A stretch of 64,000 bases of DNA from Styela clava. Its lineage: Eukaryota > Chordata > Ascidiacea > Stolidobranchia > Styelidae. Every line of letters begins with the position of its first letter. Within the stretch, counting starts at the first letter, position 1. Under the pieces are notes generated by a model. It had not been told where the DNA came from. It searched no databases and worked only from the letters and a program-made list of their open reading frames with translations. Shown one piece after another: positions 35,055-48,171 of the stretch. Location of the stretch: contig NC_135260.1 of the NCBI RefSeq assembly GCF_964204865.1, positions 1,674,001 through 1,738,000 of the forward strand. Reading direction: 5' to 3'. The translations under genes and the position numbers were made by a program.

Positions 35055-36258
35055 TTCGCTTTTATCAAAAATAAAAGGAATGCTGTCTGAACAAAACATA
35101 ATTTAAAATGAATATGTTATGAAATATTTCAGATTGTCGAGGACTGAATAATAACTAACAGGGGCGAAACGCAACTTTACGAATAGTCACTGAGACCCGT
35201 CATCGATATTTCGAATGCGTCTTAATATGTATAGGCCTACTATATATGGCAGAATAATCGGTGCTACTATGGAGTGAGTTAGGATATGGGAAATCGAGAT
35301 AAGACGACTTAATTAATCATATGACTGATCACGGCCAATCGCCCGGTTATCAGTCAAGGCCAGTTATTTCATTTCGGAAACAAGCACTTAATGGTAGCGG
35401 AAGCCGTAACTTACCTGCGGTAACATGGACTACCTTACGACGACGAAGGGTTCTGAAAACTACCCCTTAATGGAATTCGAACCCACGCAGAGTAATCAGA
35501 GGTGTGGTAACGAGCGTATATCTGACACTTAGCACGATGCGCCACACGGTTGAGCACGAGTTTTACCATAGCTTGAAATCTACCTATATCTAGTATTACA
35601 TAATGAGATCTACGTCAATTCAGTACTTTAGCGCAGGTTCAAAGCCTTCATTTTGCATCCCTAGTAGATATCTCATTAAATTTAGTTAGACTGACTGACT
35701 ATTAACGTTGATACATTTTATTGAACCGGACTTAATCGAAAAATTAAACTCTCGCCAAGTTACGGGCGATCACCGAAGTGCCACGCGCTTGTGAGAGTTT
35801 ATATATAACTTTTGATACTGTGTGAGTGCACGTAACCTAGCTTTGAGCACATATAATAAAAAACAAGCTTATAAGAAGGGCAACTTTCATATATACTGTC
35901 GAACTATCTGGGTTATGTGCTATACAATGGGCATCCGCTCATCAAAAAGCTTTGTCAATAACACGTCAGGCCTCAGTAACAAACAAGCGAGTTATATCAG
36001 CGACTCGATGCTTGCGTTAAGCCATACACCAGAGATAAAATACCTATGAGGAAAAACATGCAATCAATAAATTAACGCATGTAATCAATAATAACAAAAT
36101 TTGACACTGGTAGAAAATGTCGGCGGTAAGCCACTGAGCGAAACAGCGACTGCCTGAGTTTCATTGTTTGTGACTCTACAAACGAAACAGTTGCGCTTCG
36201 CTTCTCTCTCATTAGGCGTTGCCTAAATATAAATAACCGAATATGTCTCGTCGATATC

Positions 36259-36368
36259 GCCTACGACCATACCACGTTGAATACACTAGATCTCGTAAGT
36301 TAAGCAACGTCGGGCTCGGTTAGTACTTGCATGGGTGACCGGCTGGGAATACCGGGTGCCGTAGGCTT
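36259..36368 (+). rRNA. 5S rRNA variant, unit 21, CTA-type deletion
   Basis: CTA haplotype with a C-type spacer, copy of unit 18 in the trimer. Confidence 0.85.
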
Positions 36369-37548
36369 TTCGCTTTTATCAAAAATAAAAGGAATGCTGT
36401 CTGAACAAAACATAATTTAAAATGAATATGTTATGAAATATTTCAGATTGTCGAGGACTGAATAATAACTAACAGGGGCGAAACGCAACTTTACGAATAG
36501 TCACTGAGACCCGTCATCGATATTTCGAATGCGTCTTAATAGGTATACTATATATGGCAGAATAATCGGTGCTACTATGGAGTGAGTTAGGATATGGGAA
36601 ATCGAGATAAGACGACTTAATTAATCATATGACGGATCACGGCCAATCGCCCGGTTATTTCATTTCGGAAGCAAGCACCTAATGGTAGCGGAAGCCGTAA
36701 TTTACCTGCGGTAACATGGACTACCTTACGACGACGAAGGGTTCTGAAAACTATCCCTAATGGAATTCGAACCCACGCAGAGTAATCAGAGGTGTGGTAA
36801 CGAGCGTATATCTGACACTTAGCACGATGCGCCACACGGTTGAGCACGAGTTTCACCATAGCTTGAAATCTACCTATATCTAGTATTACGTAGTGAGATC
36901 TACGTCAATTCAGTAATTTAGCGCAGGTTCAAAGCCTTCATTTGCATCCCTAATAGATATCTCATTAAATTTAGTTAGACTGACTGACTATTAACGTTGA
37001 TACATTTTTATTGAACCGGACTTAATCGAAAAATTAAACTCTCGCCAAGTTACGGGCGATCACCGAAGTGCCACGCGCTTGTGAGAGTTTATATATAACT
37101 TTTGATACTGTGTGAGTGCACGTAACCTAGCTTTGAGCACATATAAAAAAAAACAAGCTTATAAGAAGGGCAACTTTCATATATACTGTCGAACTATCTG
37201 GGTTATGTGCAATACAATGGGCATCCGCTTATCAAAAAGCTTTGTCAATAACACGTCAGGCCTCAATAACAAACAAGCGAGTTATATCAGCGACTCGATG
37301 CTTGCGTTAAGCCATACACCAGAGATAAAATACCTATGAGGAAAAACATGCAATCAATAAATTAACGCATGTAATCAATAATAACAAAATTTGACACTGG
37401 TAGAAAATGTCGGCGGTAAGCCACTGAGCGAAACAGCGACTGCCTGAGTTTCATTGTTTGTGACTCTACAAACGAAACAGTTGCGCTTCGCTTCTCTCTC
37501 ATTAGGCGTTGCCTAAATATAAATAAGCGAATATGTCTCGTCGATATC

Positions 37549-37658
37549 GCCTACGACCATACCACGTTGAATACACCCGATCTCGGAAGTTAAGCAACGT
37601 CGGGCTCGGTTAGTACTTGCATGGGTGACCGGCTGGGAATACCGGGTGCCGTAGGCTT
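37549..37658 (+). rRNA. 5S rRNA variant, unit 22, 10-nt deletion
   Basis: Clean deleted form. The base just after the TATA-like box is changed (TAAATAAGCGAATATG). Confidence 0.85.
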
Positions 37659-38862
37659 TTCGCTTTTATCAAAAATAAAAGGAATGCTGTCTGAACAAAA
37701 CATAATTTAAAATGAATATGTTATAAAATATTTCAGATTGTCGAGGACTGAATAATAACTAACAGGGGCGAAACGCAACTCTACGAATAGTCACTGAGAC
37801 CCGTCATCGATATTTCGAATGCGTCTTAATAGGTATAGGCCTACTATATATGGCAGAATAATCGGTGCTACTATGGAGTGAGTTAGGATATGGGAAATCG
37901 AGATAAGACGACTTAATTAATCATATGACGGATCACGGCCAATCGCCCGGTTATCAGTCAAGGCCAGTTATTTCATTTCGGAAGCAAGCACTTAATGGTA
38001 GCGGAAGCCGTAACTTACCTGCGGTAACATGGACTACCTTACGACGACGAAGGGTTCTGAAAACTATCCCTTAATGGAATTCGAACCCACGCAGAGTAAT
38101 CAGAGGTGTGGTACGAGCGTATATCTGACACTTAGCACGATGCGCCACACGGTTGAGCACGAGTTTTACCATAGCTTGAAATCTACCTATATCTAGTATT
38201 ACATAGTGAGATCTACGTCAATTCAGTACTTTAGCGCAGGTTCAAAGCCTTCATTTTGCATCCCTAGTAGATATCTCATTAAATTTAGTTAGACTGACTG
38301 ACTATTAACGTTGATACATTTTTATTGAACCGGACTTAATCGAAAAATTAAACTCTCGCCAAGTTACGGGCGATCACCGAAGTGCCACGCGCTTGTGAGA
38401 GTTTATATATAACTTTTGATACTGTGTGAGTGCACGTAACCTAGCTTTGAGCACATATAATAAAAAACAAGCTTATAAGAAGGGCAACTTTCATATATAC
38501 TGTCGAACTATCTGGGTTATGTGCAATACAATGGGCATCCGCTTATCAAAAAACTTTGTCAATAACTCGTCAGGCCTCAATAACAAACAAGCGAGTTATA
38601 TCAGCGACTCGATGCTTGCGTTAAGCCATACACCAGAGATAAAATACCTATGAGGAAAAACATGCAATCAATAAATTAACGCATGTAATCAATAATAACA
38701 AAATTTGACACTGGTAGAAAATGTCGGCGGTAAGCCACTGAGCGAAACAGCGACTGCCTGAGTTTCATTGTTTGTGACTCTACAAACGAAACAGTTGCGC
38801 TTCGCTTCTCTCTCATTAGGCGTTGCCTAAATATAAATAACCGAATATGTCTCGTCGATATC

Positions 38863-38972
38863 GCCTACGACCATACCACGTTGAATACACTAGATCTCGT
38901 AAGTTAAGCAACGTCGGGCTCGGTTAGTACTTGCATGGGTGACCGGCTGGGAATACCGGGTGCCGTAGGCTT
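38863..38972 (+). rRNA. 5S rRNA variant, unit 23, CTA-type deletion
   Basis: CTA haplotype, D-type spacer; first member of the dimer. Confidence 0.85.
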
Positions 38973-40177
38973 TTCGCTTTTATCAAAAATAAAAGGAATG
39001 CTGTCTGAACAAAACATAATTTAAAATGAATATGTTATGAAATATTTCAGATTGTCGAGGACTGAATAATAACTAACAGGGGCGAAACGCAACTTTACGA
39101 ATAGTCACTGAGACCCGTCATCGATATTTCGAATGCGTCTTAATAGGTATAGGCCTACTATATATGGCAGAATAATCGGTGCTACTATGGAGTGAGTTAG
39201 GATATGGGAAATCGAGACAAGACGACTTAATTAATCATATGACTGATCACGGCCAATCGCCCGGTTATCAGTCAAGGCCAGTTATTTCATTTCGGAAGCA
39301 AGCACTTAATGGTAGCGGAAGTCGTAACTTACCTGCGGTAACATGGAATACCTTACGACGACGAAGGGTTCTGAAAACTACCCCTTAATGGAATTCGAAC
39401 CCACGCAGAGTAATCAGAGGTGTGGTAACGAGCGTATATCTGACACTTAGCACGATGCGCCACACGGTTGAGCACGAGTTTTACCATAGCTTGAAATCTA
39501 CCTATATCTAGTATTACATAGTGAGATCTACGTCAATTCAGTACTTTAGCGCAGGTTCAAAGCCTTCATTTTGCATCCCTAGTAGATATCTCATTAAATT
39601 TAGTTAGACTGACTGACTATTAACGTTGATACATTTTATTGAACCGGACTTAATCGAAAAATTAAACTCTCGCCAAGTTACGGGCGATCACCGAAGTGCC
39701 ACGCGCTTGTGAGAGTTTATATATAACTTTTGATACTGTGTGAGTGCACGTAACCTAGCTTTGAGCACATATAATAAAAAAACAAGCTTATAAGAAGGGC
39801 AACTTTCATATATACTGTCGAACTATCTGGGTTATGTGCTATACAATGGGCATCCGCTCATCAAAAAGCTTTGTCAATAACACGTCAGGCCTCAGTAACA
39901 AACAAGCGAGTTATATCAGCGACTCGATGCTTGCGTTAAGCCATACACCAGAGATAAAATACCTATGAGGAAAAACATGCAATCAATAAATTAACGCATG
40001 TAATCAATAATAACAAAATTCGACACTGGTAGAAAATGTCGGCGGTAAGCCACTGAGCGAAACAGCGACTGCCTGAGTTTCATTGTTTGTGACTCTACAA
40101 ACGAAACAGTTGCGCTTCGCTTCTCTCTCATTAGGCGTTGCCTAAATATAAATAACCGAATATGTCTCGTCGATATC

Positions 40178-40287
40178 GCCTACGACCATACCACGTTGAA
40201 TACACTAGATCTCGTAAGTTAAGCAACGTCGGGCTCGGTTAGTACTTGCATGGGTGACCGGCTGGGAATACCGGGTGCCGTAGGCTT
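40178..40287 (+). rRNA. 5S rRNA variant, unit 24, CTA-type deletion
   Basis: CTA haplotype; its 1308-bp unit has mixed B/C spacer marks. Confidence 0.85.
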
Positions 40288-41485
40288 TTCGCTTTTATCA
40301 AAAATAAAAGGAATGCTGTCTGAACAAAACATAATTTAAAATGAATATGTTATGAAATATTTCAGATTGTCGAGGACTGAATAATAACTAACAGGGGCGA
40401 AACGCAACTTTACGAATAGTCACTGAGACCCGTCATCGATATTTCGAATGCGTCTTAATAGGTATACTATATATGGCAGAATAATCGGTGCTACTATGGA
40501 GTGAGTTAGGATATGGGAAATCGAGATAAGACGACTTAATTAATCATATGACGGATCACGGCCAATCGCCCGGTTATCAGTCAAGGCCAGTTATTTCATT
40601 TCGGAAGCAAGCACTTAATGGTAGCGGAAGCCGTAACTTACCTGCGGTAACATGGACTACCTTACGACGACGAAGGGTTCTGAAAACTATCCCTTAATGG
40701 AATTCGAACCCACGCAGAGTAATCAGAGGTGTGGTACGAGCGTATATCTGACACTTAGCACGATGCGCCACACGGTTGAGCACGAGTTTTACCATAGCTT
40801 GAAATCTACCTATATCTAGTATTACATAGTGAGATCTACGTCAATTCAGTACTTTAGCGCAGGTTCAAAGCCTTCATTTTGCATCCCTAGTAGATATCTC
40901 ATTAAATTTAGTTAGACTGACTGACTATTAACGTTGATACATTTTTATTGAACCGGACTTAATCGAAAAATTAAACTCTCGCCAAGTTACGGGCGATCAC
41001 CGAAGTGCCACGCGCTTGTGAGAGTTTATATATAACTTTTGATACTGTGTGAGTGCACGTAACCTAGCTTTGAGCACATATAATAAAAAACAAGCTTATA
41101 AGAAGGGCAACTTTCATATATACTGTCGAACTATCTGGGTTATGTGCAATACAATGGGCATCCGCTTATCAAAAAACTTTGTCAATAACTCGTCAGGCCT
41201 CAATAACAAACAAGCGAGTTATATCAGCGACTCGATGCTTGCGTTAAGCCATACACCAGAGATAAAATACCTATGAGGAAAAACATGCAATCAATAAATT
41301 AACGCATGTAATCAATAATAACAAAATTTGACACTGGTAGAAAATGTCGGCGGTAAGCCACTGAGCGAAACAGCGACTGCCTGAGTTTCATTGTTTGTGA
41401 CTCTACAAACGAAACAGTTGCGCTTCGCTTCTCTCTCATTAGGCGTTGCCTAAATATAAATAACCGAATATGTCTCGTCGATATC

Positions 41486-41595
41486 GCCTACGACCATACC
41501 ACGTTGAATACACTAGATCTCGTAAGTTAAGCAACGTCGGGCTCGGTTAGTACTTGCATGGGTGACCGGCTGGGAATACCGGGTGCCGTAGGCTT
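41486..41595 (+). rRNA. 5S rRNA variant, unit 25, CTA-type deletion
   Basis: Dimer copy of unit 23. Confidence 0.85.
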
Positions 41596-42800
41596 TTCGC
41601 TTTTATCAAAAATAAAAGGAATGCTGTCTGAACAAAACATAATTTAAAATGAATATGTTATGAAATATTTCAGATTGTCGAGGACTGAATAATAACTAAC
41701 AGGGGCGAAACGCAACTTTACGAATAGTCACTGAGACCCGTCATCGATATTTCGAATGCGTCTTAATAGGTATAGGCCTACTATATATGGCAGAATAATC
41801 GGTGCTACTATGGAGTGAGTTAGGATATGGGAAATCGAGACAAGACGACTTAATTAATCATATGACTGATCACGGCCAATCGCCCGGTTATCAGTCAAGG
41901 CCAGTTATTTCATTTCGGAAGCAAGCACTTAATGGTAGCGGAAGCCGTAACTTACCTGCGGTAACATGGAATACCTTACGACGACGAAGGGTTCTGAAAA
42001 CTACCCCTTAATGGAATTCGAACCCACGCAGAGTAATCAGAGGTGTGGTAACGAGCGTATATCTGACACTTAGCACGATGCGCCACACGGTTGAGCACGA
42101 GTTTTACCATAGCTTGAAATCTACCTATATCTAGTATTACATAGTGAGATCTACGTCAATTCAGTACTTTAGCGCAGGTTCAAAGCCTTCATTTTGCATC
42201 CCTAGTAGATATCTCATTAAATTTAGTTAGACTGACTGACTATTAACGTTGATACATTTTATTGAACCGGACTTAATCGAAAAATTAAACTCTCGCCAAG
42301 TTACGGGCGATCACCGAAGTGCCACGCGCTTGTGAGAGTTTATATATAACTTTTGATACTGTGTGAGTGCACGTAACCTAGCTTTGAGCACATATAATAA
42401 AAAAACAAGCTTATAAGAAGGGCAACTTTCATATATACTGTCGAACTATCTGGGTTATGTGCTATACAATGGGCATCCGCTCATCAAAAAGCTTTGTCAA
42501 TAACACGTCAGGCCTCAGTAACAAACAAGCGAGTTATATCAGCGACTCGATGCTTGCGTTAAGCCATACACCAGAGATAAAATACCTATGAGGAAAAACA
42601 TGCAATCAATAAATTAACGCATGTAATCAATAATAACAAAATTCGACACTGGTAGAAAATGTCGGCGGTAAGCCACTGAGCGAAACAGCGACTGCCTGAG
42701 TTTCATTGTTTGTGACTCTACAAACGAAACAGTTGTGCTTCGCTTCTCTCTCATTAGGCGTTGCCTAAATATAAATAACCGAATATGTCTCGTCGATATC

Positions 42801-42910
42801 GCCTACGACCATACCACGTTGAATACACTAGATCTCGTAAGTTAAGCAACGTCGGGCTCGGTTAGTACTTGCATGGGTGACCGGCTGGGAATACCGGGTG
42901 CCGTAGGCTT
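42801..42910 (+). rRNA. 5S rRNA variant, unit 26, CTA-type deletion
   Basis: Dimer copy of unit 24 at its 5' side, followed by the recombinant spacer. Confidence 0.85.
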
Positions 42911-44108
42911 TTCGCTTTTATCAAAAATAAAAGGAATGCTGTCTGAACAAAACATAATTTAAAATGAATATGTTATGAAATATTTCAGATTGTCGAGGAC
43001 TGAATAATAACTAACAGGGGCGAAACGCAACTTTACGAATAGTCACTGAGACCCGTCATCGATATTTCGAATGCGTCTTAATAGGTATACTATATATGGC
43101 AGAATAATCGGTGCTACTATGGAGTGAGTTAGGATATGGGAAATCGAGATAAGACGACTTAATTAATCATATGACGGATCACGGCCAATCGCCCGGTTAT
43201 CAGTCAAGGCCAGTTATTTCATTTCGGAAGCAAGCACTTAATGGTAGCGGAAGCCGTAACTTACCTGCGGTAACATGGACTACCTTACGACGACGAAGGG
43301 TTCTGAAAACTATCCCTTAATGGAATTCGAACCCACGCAGAGTAATCAGAGGTGTGGTACGAGCGTATATCTGACACTTAGCACGATGCGCCACACGGTT
43401 GAGCACGAGTTTTACCATAGCTTGAAATCTACCTATATCTAGTATTACATAGTGAGATCTACGTCAATTCAGTACTTTAGCGCAGGTTCAAAGCCTTCAT
43501 TTTGCATCCCTAGTAGATATCTCATTAAATTTAGTTAGACTGACTGACTATTAACGTTGATACATTTTTATTGAACCGGACTTAATCGAAAAATTAAACT
43601 CTCGCCAAGTTACGGGCGATCACCGAAGTGCCACGCGCTTGTGAGAGTTTATATATAACTTTTGATACTGTGTGAGTGCACGTAACCTAGCTTTGAGCAC
43701 ATATAATAAAAAACAAGCTTATAAGAAGGGCAACTTTCATATATACTGTCGAACTATCTGGGTTATGTGCTATACAATGGGCATCCGCTCATCAAAAAGC
43801 TTTGTCAATAACACGTCAGGCCTCAGTAACAAACAAGCGAGTTATATCAGCGACTCGATGCTTGCGTTAAGCCATACACCAGAGATAAAATACCTATGAG
43901 GAAAAACATGCAATCAATAAATTAACGCATGTAATCAATAATAACAAAATTCGACACTGGTAGAAAATGTCGGCGGTAAGCCACTGAGCGAAACAGCGAC
44001 TGCCTGAGTTTCATTGTTTGTGACTCTACAAACGAAACAGTTGCGCTTCGCTTCTCTCTCATTAGGCGTTGCCTAAATATAAATAACCGAATATGTCTCG
44101 TCGATATC

Positions 44109-44218
44109 GCCTACGACCATACCACGTTGAATACACCCGATCTCGTAAGTTAAGCAACGTCGGGCTCGGTTAGTACTTGCATGGGTGACCGGCTGGGAAT
44201 ACCGGGTGCCGTAGGCTT
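44109..44218 (+). rRNA. 5S rRNA variant, unit 27, 10-nt deletion
   Basis: Intermediate deleted form CCCGATCTCGTAAG: it keeps CCC but has the G-to-T of the CTA type. Its 1315-bp D-type spacer (44219-45423) has CACAAGTTTTACC and no protein gene. Confidence 0.85.
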
Positions 44219-45423
44219 TTCGCTTTTATCAAAAATAAAAGGAATGCTGTCTGAACAAAACATAATTTAAAATGAATATGTTATAAAATATTTCAGATTG
44301 TCGAGGACTGAATAATAACTAACAGGGGCGAAACGCAACTTTACGAATAGTCACTGAGACCCGTCATCGATATTTCGAATGCGTCTTAATAGGTATAGGC
44401 CTACTATATATGGCAGAATAATCGGTGCTACTATGGAGTGAGTTAGGATATGGGAAATCGAGATAAGACGACTTAATTAATCATATGACGGATCACGGCC
44501 AATCGCCCGGTTATCAGTCAAGGCCAGTTATTTCATTTCGGAAGCAAGCACTTAATGGTAGCGGAAGCCGTAACTTACCTGCGGTAACATGGACTACCTT
44601 ACGACGACGAAGGGTTCTGAAAACTACCCCTTAATGGAATTCGAACCCACGCAGAGTAATCAGAGGTGTGGTAACGAGCGTATATCTGACACTTAGCACG
44701 ATGCGCCACACGGTTGAGCACAAGTTTTACCATAGCTTGAAATCTACCTATATCTAGTATTACATAGTGAGATCTACGTCAATTCAGTACTTTAGCGCAG
44801 GTTCAAAGCCTTCATTTTGCATCCCTAGTAGATATCTCATTAAATTTAGTTAGACTGACTGACTATTAACGTTGATACATTTTTATTGAACCAGACTTAA
44901 TCGAAAAATTAAACTCTCGCCAAGTTACGGGCGATCACCGAAGTGCCACGCGCTTTTGAGAGTTTATATATAACTTTTGATACTGTGTGAGTGCACGTAA
45001 CCTAGCTTTGAGCACATATAATAAAAAACAAGCTTATAAGAAGGGCAACTTTCATATATACTGTCGAACTATCTGGGTTATGTGCTATACAATGGGCATC
45101 CGCTCATCAAAAAGCTTTGTCAATAACACGTCAGGCCTCAGTAACAAACAAGCGAGTTATATCAGCGACTCGATGCTTGCGTTAAGCCATACACCAGAGA
45201 TAAAATACCTATGAGGAAAAACATGCAATCAATAAATTAACGCATGTAATCAATAATAACAAAATTCGACACTGGTAGAAAATGTCGGCGGTAAGCCACT
45301 GAGCGAAACAGCGACTGCCTGAGTTTCATTGTTTGTGACTCTACAAACGAAACAGTTGCGCTTCGCTTCTCTCTCATTAGGCGTTGCCTAAATATAAATA
45401 ACCGAATATGTCTCGTCGATATC

Positions 45424-45533
45424 GCCTACGACCATACCACGTTGAATACACCCGATCTCGTAAGTTAAGCAACGTCGGGCTCGGTTAGTACTTGCATGGG
45501 TGACCGGCTGGGAATACCGGGTGCCGTAGGCTT
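45424..45533 (+). rRNA. 5S rRNA variant, unit 28, 10-nt deletion
   Basis: Intermediate form as in unit 27. It ends the run of 15 deleted copies and starts the second trimer. Confidence 0.85.
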
Positions 45534-46737
45534 TTCGCTTTTATCAAAAATAAAAGGAATGCTGTCTGAACAAAACATAATTTAAAATGAATATGTTATA
45601 AAATATTTCAGATTGTCGAGGACTGAATAATAACTAACAGGGGCGAAACGCAACTTTACGAATAGTCACTGAGACCCGTCATCGATATTTCGAATGCGTC
45701 TTAATAGGTATAGGCCTACTATATATGGCAGAATAATCGGTGCTACTATGGAGTGAGTTAGGATATGGGAAATCGAGATAAGACGACTTAATTAATCATA
45801 TGACGGATCACGGCCAATCGCCCGGTTATCAGTCAAGGCCAGTTATTTCATTTCGGAAGCAAGCACTTAATGGTAGCGGAAGCCGTAACTTACCTGCGGT
45901 AACATGGACTACCTTACGACGACGAAGGGTTCTGAAAACTATCCCTTAATGGAATTCGAACCCACGCAGAGTAATCAGAGGTGTGGTAACGAGCGTATAT
46001 CTGACACTTAGCACGATGCGCCACACGGTTGAGCACAAGTTTTACCATAGCTTGAAATCTACCTATATCTAGTATTACATAGTGAGATCTACGTCAATTC
46101 AGTAATTTAGCGCAGGTTCAAAGCCTTCATTTGCATCCCTAGTAGATATCTCATTAAATTTAGTTAGACTGACTGACTATTAACGTTGATACATTTTTAT
46201 TGAACCGGACTTAATCGAAAAATTAAACTCTCGCCAAGTTACGGGCGATCACCGAAGTGCCACGCGCTTGTGAGAGTTTATATATAACTTTTGATACTGT
46301 GTGAGTGCACGTAACCTAGCTTTGAGCACATATAAAAAAAAAAAAGCTTATAAGAAGGGCAACTTTCATATATACTGTCGAACTATCTGGGTTATGTGCA
46401 ATACAATGGGCATCCGCTTATCAAAAAGCTTTGTCAATAACACGTCAGGCCTCAATAACAAACAAGCGAGTTATATCAGCGACTCGATGCTTGCGTTAAG
46501 CCATACACCAGAGATAAAATACCTATGAGGAAAAACATGCAATCAATAAATTAACGCATGAAATCAATAATAACAAAATTTGACACTGGTAGAAAATGTC
46601 GGCGGTAAGCCACTGAGCGAAAGAGCGACTGCCTGAGTTTCATTGTTTGTGACTCTACAAACGAAACAGTTGCGCTTCGCTCCTCTCTCATTAGGCGTTG
46701 CCTAAATATAAATAACCGAATATGTCTCGTCGATATC

Positions 46738-46857
46738 GCCTACGACCATACCACGTTGAATACACCCGATCTCGTTCGATCTCGGAAGTTAAGCAACTTC
46801 GGGCTTGGTTAGTACTTGCATGGGTGACCGGCTGGGAATACCGGGTGCCGTAGGCTT
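46738..46857 (+). rRNA. 5S ribosomal RNA, unit 29, full length
   Basis: Full length with two changes, G61 to T and C69 to T (AACTTCGGGCTTGG), at the A box/intermediate element boundary. Shared only with unit 32. Confidence 0.92.
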
Positions 46858-48061
46858 TTCGCTTTTATCAAAAATAAAAGGAATGCTGTCTGAACAAAAC
46901 ATAATTTAAAATGAATATGTTATAAAATATTTCAGATTGTCGAGGACTGAATAATAACTAACAGGGGCGAAACGCAACTTTACGAATAGTCACTGAGACC
47001 CGTCATCGATATTTCGAATGCGTCTTAATAGGTATAGCCCTACTATATATGGCAGTATAATCGGTGCTACTATGGAGTGAGTTAGGATATGGGAAATCGA
47101 GATAAGACGACTTAATTAATCATATGACGGATCACGGCCAATCGCCCGGTTATCAGTCAAGGCCAGGTATTTCATTTCGGAAGCAAGCACTTAATGGTAG
47201 CGGAAGCCGTAACTTACCTGCGGTAACATGGACTACCTTACGACGACGAAGGGTTCTGAAAACTATCCCTTAATGGAATTCGAACCCACGCAGAGTAATC
47301 AGAGGTGTGGTAACGAGCGTATATCTGACACTTAGCACGATGCGCCACACGGTTGAGCACGAGTTTTACCATAGCTTGAAATCTACCTATATCTAGTATT
47401 ACATAGTGAGATCTACGTCAATTCAGTAGTTTAGCGCAGGTTCAAAGCCTTCATTTGCATCCCTAGGAGATATCTCATTAAATTTAGTTAGACTGACTGA
47501 CTATTAACGTTGATACATTTTTATTGAACCGGACTTAATCGAAAAATTAAACTCTCGCCAAGTTACGGGCGATCACCGAAGTGCCACGCGCTTGTGAGAG
47601 TTTATATATAACTTTTGATACTGTGTGAGTGCACGTAACCTAGCTTTGAGCACATATAATAAAAAACAAGCTTATAAGAAGGGCAACTTTCATATATACT
47701 GTCGAACTATCTGGGTTATGTGCAATACAATGGGCATCCGCTTATCAAAAAGCTTTGTCAATAACACGTCAGGCCTCAATAACAAACAAGCGAGTTATAT
47801 CAGCGACTCGATGCTTGCGTTAAGCCATACACCAGAGATAAAATACCTATGAGGAAAAACATGCAATCAATAAATTAACGCATGTAATCAATAATAACAA
47901 AATTTGACACTGGTAGAAAATGTCGGCGGTAAGCCACTGAGCGAAACAGCGACTGCCTGAGTTTCATTGTTTGTGACTCCACAAACGAAACAGTTGCGCT
48001 TCGCTTCTCTCTCATTAGGCGTTGCCTAAATATAAATAACCGAATATGTCTCGTCGATATC

Positions 48062-48171
48062 GCCTACGACCATACCACGTTGAATACACTAGATCTCGTA
48101 AGTTAAGCAACGTCGGGCTCGGTTAGTACTTGCATGGGTGACCGGCTGGGAATACCGGGTGCCGTAGGCTT
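48062..48171 (+). rRNA. 5S rRNA variant, unit 30, CTA-type deletion
   Basis: CTA haplotype; the downstream spacer has GGAATCCTGTC in place of GGAATGCTGTC. Confidence 0.85.

Larger units (their letters stand above)
29419..40177 (+). repeat. Higher-order B-D-C trimer block (units 16-23)
   Basis: Spacer types run B, D, C, B, D, C, B, D. The trimer period is 3918 bp (29419 to 33337). The next is 4212 bp, which equals 3918 plus the 294-bp insertion in unit 19. B has AAAAACTTTGTCAATAACTCG. D has GTGCTATACAATGG, CCGCTCATC and ATATGTATAGG or CATTTTATTG. C has GGTATACTATATATGG, a missing CAGTCAAGG block and TTCATTTGCATCC. Confidence 0.85.
38863..44108 (+). repeat. Higher-order dimer block (units 23-24 and 25-26)
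   Basis: Two copies with a period of exactly 2623 bp (38863 to 41486; 40178 to 42801). Shared marks are AATCGAGACAAGACG, CATGGAATACC and an extra A in the A-run of the D unit, and GGTATACTATATATGG combined with a retained CAGTCAAGG in the second unit. Unit 26 begins like unit 24 but ends as a D spacer, so it is a recombinant. Confidence 0.85.

Noticed and set aside
36617-36859. An 80-codon - strand ATG frame over the tRNA-like segment
   Set aside because: It exists only because of a single-base deletion in unit 21 (CTATCCCTAATGG) and is absent from other units.
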